From positions 20,679,616 through 20,743,615 of the forward strand of contig NC_030859.1 in the NCBI RefSeq assembly GCF_000208745.1: a stretch of DNA of 64,000 bases. Direction: 5' to 3'. The position numbers and the translations under genes were made by a program. The notes beneath the pieces were generated by a model. That model did not search any database. It had not been told where the DNA came from and saw only the letters and a program-made list of their open reading frames with translations. This document shows, one piece after another, positions 55,046-64,000 of the stretch (its first letter is position 1; each line of letters opens with the position of its first letter). Origin of the DNA: Theobroma cacao (taxonomy: Eukaryota; Streptophyta; Magnoliopsida; Malvales; Malvaceae).

Positions 55046-56245
55046 TATTGGTCCCAAATAACTGTGCTAGAGGGGGTGAATAACACTTTTTGGCTCTTAC
55101 AAAACTTGACTTTTAATCGGGGACAAATTGAATATCAATGATGAGAAATTTGATACAAAATGAAGGAATGATTTAAGAAAGAATGAAACTGAAAAATAAA
55201 ACAGAGCAGATAATACATAAAGATTTATAGTGGTTTGGTCAAAAACCTACATCCACTACTTTGATTGTTCAACCAAGGATTTTTCAAACAAAAAAACTAT
55301 GAATTGTGGAATTCTTAAACTTCTACCAAGCTTTAACAATGGCTTTTCACAGGCTCAGCCACAACCTTTAACAATGATTTTTCCCGAGATCAACAAAAAC
55401 TCAAAACTAACTTTTCTAGGCTGAGTTAGAACCTATACAATCAATCAAGCAACCCAAGCTTGATCAATCCCCTTAGAATGTCTCGCACACTCTAAGTAAT
55501 CAAGGAGAAAAGAAATAAAGATGTACCTATGATCATTAACCTGATCTGAATGGTACAAGTTGAAGTGCTTAACTGAATTACAAGGATTGGAGTGAAGTGT
55601 AGAAAGTGTACAGAGAATTTTTGCTATTTTTGAGCTTTTTTTTAATCTTGGAAGCCTTCGATATGTTTCTTAGCCGTTGGGAGTGCCTTAAATACTTGGA
55701 AAATCAACTTTGATGGATGTTTGATAGATTTTGACCATTAGAAACAGTTTGGAGTTGGTTCTAGTTGTTAATCTGTCTTCTAATATTCAAATTCAAATTT
55801 TTAGATAGAGAGCTCTTAGTTGACTAATATACTTTTTAGTTGATTAAGTTGTTTCTGTCTTCTGATCTCAGTTTTTGGTAGTAAGCTCTTAGTCGACTAA
55901 CAACAACTCTTAGTCGATTAAATCATCTCTGTCTCTGAACCCAGTTTCTAGTAGTAAGCTTTTAGTCAACTAACAATACCTCTTAGTCGATTAAGTCGTC
56001 TCTATCTCTAAACCAGCCATCATCACTTTTGAGTTTTAGTAGACTAACTCCCTTGATTATTCGACTAAGTGGCTTCTATTTTGTGGTTCAATTGTAGCTC
56101 CTCATTCTTATGAGTTTTGATATTCCCCTTTTTGATGATTAATTTATTATTAGTATCCATTTTCCATCCTGCACACTCAAGTAGCATAGTTAGACATAAA
56201 TGAGTGGGAATGTTTTATTTTCATAAAAAACTAATGGAGCCAACA
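55046..56245 (-). repeat. 5' LTR of element C
   Basis: 1200 bp. It contains three tandem roughly 72-bp units at about 55809-56030, each holding CTCTTAGTCGACTAA or a variant followed by CTTAGTCGATTAAGTCGT. Confidence 0.9.
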
Positions 56246-56250
56246 CTGAT

Positions 56251-59200
56251 GAAGGCTATTGATGAGCAATTTGAGTCTTTAGATAAAGCATTGGCTAGCA
56301 ACCTAATGAGCAAGTTGACATCAATGAAGCTTGCTAGTGTTAAAGGTGTTCACGAGCACATTATGCGAATGAGGGATAGAGTTGTTCAATCAAAGTCCTT
56401 AAAAGTGGAGATTTCTGATGATTTCCTGTTGCACCTTGTTTTGTATTCTCTTCTATCTCAATATAATGCTTTCAAAATCTCCTGTAACACATGTATATTT
56501 AAGAGAAAATAAAATTGATTCAGGAAATGGGTGAAAGTGCACATTTTGTAACAGGAGTTGATAAGAAAGCTTCTAACAAGAAAGGGAAGGGAAAATCAAA
56601 TGCAACTGGCAAATTTAATGGACCTACCTATACTAGAATGAAAGACAAATCCACGTGTTTCTTTTGTAAAACAAAAGGATACATGAGGAAGTATTGTCCT
56701 AAACTGAAGGCTTGGCTTGAAAAGAAAAGTAATCTCATATCTTGTGTGTGTTATGAATTTAATATGGTTTATGTTTCCCATAACACTTGGTGGGTTAATT
56801 CTAATTCTACAATCCATGTTTCTAATATGATGCAGGGTTTTCTAAACCTAAGGAAATTGACAAAGAGTGAATACAACATCTATTCTGAAAACTAGATGCC
56901 TTCTTGTGTGGAAGCAGTTGGAATGTATAGACTAGTTTTAAAAACTAGTTTTGTTTTGGATTTAGAATGAACATTTTACATTCCAAGTTTTTTTATAAAT
57001 TTAATTTTTGTTTTAAGACTTATACCTTTGTATTATTCCTTCAACTTTTTTGGAACATTTTTTAATTTATTAAAAAATGCAACTATTGTTGTAAATGGTA
57101 CAATGGATGATGGTTTATTCAAAATTCATTTAAATGATAGTGTTCCTTATAGTTTGATGGCTTCACACGATAGTACTGGTAGTAGTAAACATTGTGTTAT
57201 GAATGAGAAATCTTCCATATTGTGACATTGAAGATTTGGACATATCTCCATTGAGAGAATCAAAAGGTTAGTAAATGATGGAGTTTGGAAACTCTTGTCT
57301 TTATGGATTTTGATACTTGTGTAGATTGCATTAAAGGAAAACAGACTAACAAGACTAAAAAAGGTGCCATGAAAAGCTCTGAAATATTAGAAATCATATG
57401 CACAGACATTTGCTGCCCTATTATGTGGTTAAGTGGTCAAAAATATTTCATCACTTTCATTAATGATTACTCATGATTTATATATCTATCCTTGCTTCAT
57501 AAAAAGAACGAAGCTTTAGATGTTTTTAAGATATATGAAGTAGAGGTAGATAAACAATGTGAAAAACAAATTAAAATTGTGAGGTCAGATGGAGGTGGTG
57601 ATTTCTATAGAAGGTACAAAGGAATTGGACAAGCACTTGGTTCATTTGTTGATTTTGTCAAGAGTAAGGTATTGTAGCTCACCATCTCAAAACGGTGTAG
57701 CAAAAAAAAGAATCAAACATTAATGGATATGATAAGGAGTATGCTTAACAACTCCGAACTTCTTTTATCTTTATGGAGTGAAGCCCTTAAAACAACGTAC
57801 ATATTAAATAGAGTTCTAAATAAGGTGGTTCTTAGAATGCCATTTGAATCATGGAAAGGTTGGAAACTAAGTTTGAGACATTTACATATTTAGGGTTGTT
57901 CAACTGAAGTTAGATTTTATAATCCAAAAAAAAAAAAGTTAGGCATAAGGACTATAAGTGGATATTTTATTGGATACGTTGTAAAAGTCCAAGGGTTACA
58001 AGTTTTATTGTCTAGATCATACAAGTAGAATTGTTGAATCAAATAATGTTAAGTTTATTGAGAATGACGCAGTTAGTGGGAGTGATCAACTTAGAAACTT
58101 AGTTTTTGAAGAAGTTTGTGTTTTTTATATATCTCCCACATCAAGTAGCGGATTGGTTGTTCATCCAAATATAGTGGACATTAAGGAACAAATTATACAA
58201 GCTCCATCTACTGAAAATGCTTTAGAAGATCTTATTGAGAAATTACCATAAGAGGAATAACCTATTGTGGAACAATCTCCACAAGAGGTTGTTGACACAA
58301 CATTAAGAAAGATCTATTAGAGCAAGAAAATTAGTAATTTTTACTGATTATGTCATGTATCTACAAGAATCTGACTAGGACGTTTGTATCAAAAATGACC
58401 TAGAGATGTTTTCACAAGTAATGGAAGGTGATAAATCTAAATTTTGGTATGATGCCATGAAGGATGAGATGAGTTCTATGGTAAATTATCGAATCTAAGA
58501 TCTTGTTGAGTTGCCTAACTAGGGGAAGGCCATTGGTTGTAAATAGGTATATTAAACCAAGAAAGACTTATTAGGCAACATTGATAGACATAAGGCTAAT
58601 CTTGTTGCTAAAGGATTCTCAAAAAAAGAAGGAATTGATTATCGAGAGACATTCTCTCATGTTTCGAAAAATGATTCTTCCCATATCATCATGGCATTAG
58701 TTGCACATTTGGACTTAAATTTACATCAAATGGATGTGAAAACAACATTCCTCAATGGAAATTTAGAGAACGAGGTTGATATGAAACAACTTGAAGGGTT
58801 CATTTCAAATAAAGGTAAGCATTTGGTTTGAAAGCTTAGAAAGTCCATACATAGACTGATGCAAGCCTTTCGTCAGTAGTATTTAAAGTTCCATAATGTT
58901 ATCTCTTCATTTAGTTTCATAGAGAATGTTATGATCAATGTATATACCACAAGGTTAGTCAGAGTAAAATCATTTTTCTGGTTCTATATGTTGATGATAT
59001 TTTGCTTGTAACTAATGATATGGGATTGCTACATGAGGTAAAACAATTTTTGTCTCAACATTTTGACATAAAAGAAATGGGTAAAGCGTTTTATGTCATT
59101 GGCATCAAGATTCATATCTTAGGTTTGTCTTAAAAAGCCTATATCAATAAGGTTTTAGAGAGATTTTAGATGAAAAAATGTTCACCTAGTGCTGCACTTA

Positions 59201-59570
59201 TTATGAAAGGTGACTAGTCTAATTTGAACCAATGTCCTAACAATGAACTTGAGAGGGAACAAATGAAAAACATTCCATATGCTTCGGCTGTTGGAAGCTT
59301 AATATATGCTCAAGTCTGTACTAGACTGGACATTGCATTTGCAGTAGCAATGTTGGGAAAATATCAAAGTAATCTAGGCTTAAATCATTGAAGTGTTGCA
59401 AAAAAGGTCATAAGGTACCTTCAAAGGACTGAAGATTTCATGTTTACATATAAAGATTTGACATCTTAGAAGTTGTTGAATATTCGAATTCAAACTTTGC
59501 TGGATGTTTTTATTCTCAAAAGTCAACATTTGGATATATCTTTATTGTTCATTTTTCTGCTCATGCAAAT
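56251..59570 (+). pseudogene. gag-pol of element D (right part), heavily mutated
   Basis: The gag resumes at KAIDEQFESLDKALASNLMS. A zinc knuckle CFFCKTKGYMRKYC (near 56660, His replaced by Tyr) and a protease-like WWVNSNSTIHVSN (near 56790, active-site Asp and Gly lost) follow. Then come an integrase zinc region (near 57230-57340) and core (IICTDICCPI, IVRSDGGGDF, 57395-57600), an RT with VDDILLVTNDMG (near 58990), and an end-of-RT segment with YASAVGSLIYAQVCTRLDIAFAV (near 59280). Stops and frameshifts are frequent. The RNase H end and 3' LTR were not found, so it is truncated at about 59.57 kb. Confidence 0.85.
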
Positions 59571-61500
59571 GTACGTATCCCTCAATACTAATAATGAAAA
59601 CTAAAACTAATCTAAAATCTATTAGCAAATTTACTTTATTAAATGTGAATGACTACCAGACCTAAGATTACGATATCCCTTAATACTTCATCTGATTATT
59701 ATCTCTCTTTCTTAACTTAGTTTAATGGATTAAGTTGCTAACCTAGAGTCTTAAATTATTTACAAGTCTCTGTCGAGTTTCTTATAAAAATATATCTCCT
59801 AATTAATTTACTATATGTCTATGCAAATTAAAGTAAAGAAAGATTCATTAAGTTTGTTCTCTAATTTTGGCTACGTATGGCTTATAAGTGTATATCTACC
59901 CTATATGCAAATCAAACCACCAACTCAACCAAGTATATTCGGTCATACGCTATCTTATTCAAGGTCCACCTAAATCTTCTTCGTCAAGGTTTAACATAGG
60001 TTTCCAGTTTAATCTAATTGGTGGCCAGTCAACTAGAAGCATTAAGAACAGAATAAAATAGCAACTTAAATCCCTCAAACATAAGTAAAAGAGAGATAAA
60101 TAATTCAAACTATATATTGAGTTCAATCATAATCTTAGATTAAAAATTTAGTTCTCCATCTAGTCATACATCATCGTTGAATAAAATCTAAATATTAAAA
60201 ACAAAACCAAGAAAATAAGAGAATAAAAGAAAATATAGAAAAACTGAAGAATTGTATTCTTGATTTCCAAATCAACTTGAATCCTTCAAATTCTACTTAG
60301 CTTCAATGACTTTGTAGCTTGACTTTCAGCTGTTAATATGGTGTTTCTTCGTCTTTCGTCCTCCTATTAAGTCATCCGAAAGGTTATTTTTATAGGCTTT
60401 GAAGTTAGGCCAAGTTGGGTGAAAAATAAGTCAATTTTAGCTGGGATTTCCTCATCAAACTATGCAAGTCGCAACCTTACCCAATTAATTAACAAAAATC
60501 ATAATTGCCCTAGGACTACTACAGTGTGTCAATTTTGACATGATTTTTGACCATCTTCCAGATCGAATTGGATAAAGTGGTAAACATGAAAGTTGTATTT
60601 TTTTCTCTTATCTTTCCAATGGTCTAAGAATCACTTCATTTTAAGCTTAAGTAAAATTTATCGTTGCACTCGAGCATTTGGCTCATTTGTTGGTGCATGA
60701 TCCCCTGTCTACAGAACAAGGTTTGAATCCCCTTTCCACAAATAAAAACAAAGTGAAATTTATCCTTATATACAATTATAATATCCTTGTGATAATTCTG
60801 AAGTTAAAAAATTCATAACTTTATATGGTGGAAAAACACAAATAATTTCATTCCTCCATGAACAGGGGATGGTAGCATTATTATGAGGGGGTTAAATCTT
60901 TTATTCATTATATGTTTTGCTTTTAAGGTCCATTCAAAATAATTTATTTATTTAATAATTAATACAAATAAAGAATAATAAATGATCTCATAAGCTTCAC
61001 TTAGCTTTATCGTAACTTCTAAGTTTTTCCACAACCCTTTCTCTCTTTCTTTTTTTCTCTTTCTCTTCTCTTTTGTCCTTTCATTTTTACTTTACTTTTT
61101 TCTCTGTAACTCTCCACTAAGACACAATTCATTCTTCAAGAGAGATTTGTAAGCTTGGATAATGAAAGACGGAACTTACTAACCACTATTGTGTGAAATT
61201 AAGAAATGGTAAAGTTTTCTTTTGTTTTATTCTTTCTATTTATATTATTATTACTATTTATATTTGTGTATCTTTTTCATTTCTATTCTATTTATTCATA
61301 TGTTTTAAGTTTCTATAGATTTTTTTCTCCAAATTTCTATGAACCATCAAACATGTTCTTCTTCTTTCTTTTTTGTTATATGGGTTCTGTGTTTTGTTTG
61401 TCATGTTCCTATGTTTTTCTTTTATCTAGTATGTAAATTTTATTTTCTATGATTTTAGTATTTAAATTTAAAAAATTATTATTTAATTTTTAAATATAAG
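59571..61500. other. AT-rich region right of element D
   Basis: No gene was seen apart from the SINE-like repeat at 60668-60762. A T-rich hydrophobic frame near 61206 is a composition artefact. Confidence 0.35.
60668..60762 (+). mobile_element. tRNA-derived SINE-like repeat, copy 2
   Basis: An A-box-like TGGCTCATTTGTTGG (60679-60693) and a B-box-like GGTTTGAATCC (60720-60730) lie about 40 bp apart and are followed by an A-rich stretch. It shares CTCGAGCATTTG and AAGGTTTGAATCCCCT with 22122-22215. Pol III promoter boxes at this spacing fit a tRNA-derived SINE. Confidence 0.45.
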
Positions 61501-61555
61501 TTGTAGTGTTATACTATTGGTTGTTGCTTAAAATTTCAGCAATATATCATAATTT

Positions 61556-61813
61556 TTGTTAATCTTGATTGATAGATTAATTCGCCTTGTTTTGACTCTT
61601 CCGATTTCTACATCAACTATAAAAAGAGTCTTTTTAGTAATGAAAGTTATGAAGACAAGATTTCGAAATAAAATAGATGATGAGTTTTTTGTAGATAATT
61701 TAGTTGTTTATATTGAGAAAGACATAGCTACCCTTTTGAATACAAAGTTAATAATGATAAATTTGAATCCAAGAAACATCATTGAGAACAACTTTTCTAA
61801 AGAACTATTGTAA
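61556..61813 (+). pseudogene. hAT transposase C-terminal fragment (ZMYM1/TTF-type dimerisation region)
   Basis: The frame has DRLIRLVLTLPISTSTIKRVF, then MKVMKTRFRNKIDDEFF..NLVVYIEKDIA. This is the pattern of the hAT C-terminal dimerisation region in plant zinc-finger-MYM/TTF-type transposase proteins ('LIRLVLTLPVSTATxERxFSxMK..KTRLRNxM.DEFL'). The canonical Glu-Arg after the S/T-rich motif has become Lys-Arg. The rest of the transposase was not found upstream. Confidence 0.75.
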
Positions 61814-62187
61814 GTCTTTCTTTTTTTATTACTTTTAATTTATATATTATATAAAATTATTATCTATTATAAATATTTTGATTGTTGGTTAAATTTAATA
61901 TATTTGTTTTAGAAATTTTTAGCCCTTATTCCTCTTCGCCTTTGACCCTTTAATAAAAATTGATTAACTTTGCCCCTCCATGAATTTGATATTGGTTGGA
62001 AAGGATAATGAAAAATGTTGACAGCAGTATTCATGGCAAGATTACACATGAGAAAGCAATTTCTAGTTCCAACCACCTCTTTATATGCTTTATCGCTTTA
62101 AATTTCCTTTCGGCTTATATCCAAACTAAAACTTGTCTTCAATAAGACTTCGTCACTACAAATAACCAACATGAACCTAATAGGGAG
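61814..62187. other. spacer containing a copy of the CNL2 3'-flank repeat
   Basis: 62131-62182 matches 28921-28972 (ACTTGT...AGACTT.G.CACT.CAAATAACCAA). Otherwise nothing was recognised. Confidence 0.4.
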
Positions 62188-62482
62188 TGTTGTAAAATTT
62201 AACTTAAAATAATAACTATTAGAGAAGTACAAGAAAAAGTATTTAGAGAGAGATAAAGTATTTAGAAAGAATAAGAAGACCTTATTCAAGTGTGTATTTA
62301 CAAATGAAGTTAGAGGCCTATTTATAAGCTAATAACCCCTTATTTAGATAGAATTTACAAGATAAAAGTAATACTAAGAGATTAGATGGATGGATTTAAA
62401 TCCTAATCTTAATCCAATCTAATATGCTTCAAAATCTAGATATACATAACATAAATAGATATTCATAAGCATATTCATAACA
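62188..62482 (-). repeat. 3' LTR of element E
   Basis: 295 bp, TG...CA. The short LTR fits a copia lineage different from elements A-D. Confidence 0.7.
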
Positions 62483-64000
62483 CTCCCCATTGAATATCCA
62501 TTGTATTAAGAATATACTTTGTTAAAACCTTATTAGAAAAAAATCTCATGGAAAAAAATCTGAGTGAAGAAAAAAGAGTATATAATTCTTTTCAAAAATA
62601 TATTTTTGAAATACTGTCTCATTAAGAACCTTATCAAGAAAAACTTAGTGTGAAAAACCTTGATGAAGAGTATTGTGCGTATTTTACTACCTCTAATGAT
62701 TGCATTGTTTAAGATCTTTAAAATGATTTTCAATCTTTTATACCAACTTTTCAAATATTGCAGTAAGAAAGGCTTTGGTGAATAAATCTACTAAATCCTC
62801 AGTTGAACGAATTTGTTGAACACTAATATCACATTTTCTTGGAAATCATGAGTGAAGAAGAATTTTGATGAAATATGTTTTGTACTATTGTTTTCAATGT
62901 ATCCTTCTTTTAATTGGGGTATGCAAGCAATATTATCTTCATTTAAAGTTATTAAAATGTCATTCTTGATTAACAAACCACATGTTCCTCAAATATGTTA
63001 AGTTATAGATCTTAACCAAATACATTCACGACTTGTCTCATGAATTGTTAAAATTTCTGCATGGTTATAAGAAGTAGCAACTATAGATTATTTTACAAAA
63101 TACAATAAAATAGTCGTACCTCCATATTTGAATAAGTAACTTGTCTAGAATTAAGCTTTATTTGATTGAATAAATTTCCAGAGAATTCAAATTTAATGCT
63201 TCTGGCAACTTAAATCCTTCATGGATTTTCTTATAGATATCCATATTAAGTTAGCCATAAAAATAGGTTGTAGCTATATTCATTAAACGCATTTCAATCT
63301 TCTTATATATTGCTAGACTAATTAAATATAGAAATATAATTGCATTTACCACAAAAGAATTTGTCTCTTCATAATCAATATCAGGTTTTTGGATAAAATC
63401 TTGTGTGACAAGTTGTGTTTTATATCTTATAATCTTATTTTTTTCATTTTGTTTTCTCACAAATACCCATTTATATCTCATTGGTTTTATACCATTTAGT
63501 GTATGGACCATAGGTCCAAAAACTTCATATTTTGCAAGTGAATTCAATTCCATCTTGATTACGTCTTTCTACATTGGCCAATTATTTCTATTTCTACATT
63601 CTTCAATATATGTAAGTTCAAGATCCTTATTTCCTTTTATAATATTAAATGCTATATAAAAATATCGTTGATGTTTATTTCACTATAGTTCCATCTTTTC
63701 CCGTCATGACATAATTTATTGAGATACTTTTATTTTCAATTGTTTCAGGTACTTGAATTTTTTTTTAAATTTTATCAATTATGTCAGGTACCTTTTCTGG
63801 AGTTTCTACTTCATCTTTCTGACCATTTTGTATATTTGCTCCTTTATTTTTTGAAGATTTTATCTTTGCAACCCATTGGTTTCCCACACCTCTAGCATGC
63901 TTTGTCCTACAAGGATATTAATTTTAGTAAGAGCATTTGCAGCTGTAATATGAGATTTTATTATTCTCTTTAGGTCAATAAATATATTGACAACTAATTT
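62188..64000 (-). mobile_element. copia element running off the right edge (element E)
   Basis: The 3' LTR (minus orientation) is 62188-62482 with ends TGTTGTAAAATTT ... CATATTCATAACA on the plus strand, followed by a purine tract (CAATGGGGAG on the minus strand). Upstream are RNase H remnants at about 62791-62976 (LNEDNIACIPQLKEGYIENNSTKHIS) and an RT start at 63251-63553 (GIKPMRYKWVFVRKQNEKN, YKTQLVTQDFIQKPDIDYEET). The middle of the RT, including the YVDD region, is missing between about 62980 and 63180. The element continues past 64000, so its 5' LTR and target duplication are not visible. Confidence 0.8.

Larger units (their letters stand above)
46183..56245 (-). mobile_element. SIRE-like copia element nested in element D (element C, 10 kb)
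   Basis: LTRs are at 46183-47275 and 55046-56245. The flanking 5-mers are TTGAT (46178-46182) and CTGAT (56246-56250), one mismatch. The primer-binding site TGGTATCAAAGCC lies at 55031-55043 on the minus strand and a purine tract (AAAAAGGAGGAGAT) abuts the other LTR. The order on the minus strand is gag, protease, integrase, RT, RNase H, an untranslated spacer and an extra ORF. Length, long LTRs and a downstream ORF fit the SIRE/Maximus lineage. Frames are broken by several stops and shifts, so it is not autonomous now. Confidence 0.9.

Noticed and set aside
61206..61436. 76-codon frame with apparent membrane segments
   Set aside because: Extremely T-rich low-complexity sequence. Phe/Leu runs follow from base composition.

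Overview
This is plant nuclear DNA, probably from a woody eudicot. It is AT-rich, its genes have short exons with GT-AG introns, and it carries non-TIR CC-NB-ARC-LRR resistance genes, plant BTB/POZ genes and nested Ty1/copia, Ty3/gypsy, LINE and hAT remnants. The style of the copia elements and RPP13-like genes would suit a family such as Malvaceae, but that is an impression and not a demonstrated assignment. All recognisable host genes lie on the minus strand.

The left third (about 1-22 kb) is the gene-bearing part. A 3.1-kb solo LTR with a perfect 5-bp target duplication (ATAAG) sits at 2.9-6.0 kb. A small three-exon gene for a 68-residue Cys-rich protein of unknown function follows at 6.5-6.9 kb. 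Two tandem BTB/POZ paralogues lie at 7.6-11.1 and 13.1-15.0 kb. They share the BTB half but have different N-termini: Phe-Gly/Ser-rich with a duplicated mini-exon in the first, a four-Cys CxxC-type module in the second. At 16.7-21.6 kb is a 1610-codon CNL gene. Its NB-ARC has lost consensus residues (P-loop first Gly, RNBS-B Arg) and its LRR has been enlarged by internal duplication.

The middle (22-37 kb) is a second CNL gene broken by transposition. Its N-terminal half (34.3-36.3 kb) has intact NB-ARC motifs. It is separated from its LRR half (29.3-30.3 kb) by a 3.9-kb copia element flanked by GAGGA duplications. The LRR half carries an in-frame 36-bp minisatellite, and its open frame now begins inside the LTR. 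A related, older element lies at 22.7-26.5 kb. Both elements have lost the whole reverse transcriptase at what looks like the same junction, yet keep gag, protease-like, integrase-like and RNase H coding. This is the most interesting system in the window: a non-autonomous copia lineage that appears to have been mobilised after losing RT.

The right half (37-64 kb) is a transposon graveyard. It holds LINE RNase H debris, a plus-strand copia gag/protease fragment, a Ty3/gypsy RNase H-integrase fragment and several tandem repeats. A 10-kb SIRE-like copia element with an extra ORF downstream of pol is inserted into the gag gene of an older plus-strand copia element, and the gag frame resumes exactly across the insertion. 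An hAT transposase C-terminus and a further copia element running off the right edge complete it.

Gene structures were inferred by eye from splice consensus, reading phase and family resemblance. No database search was possible.
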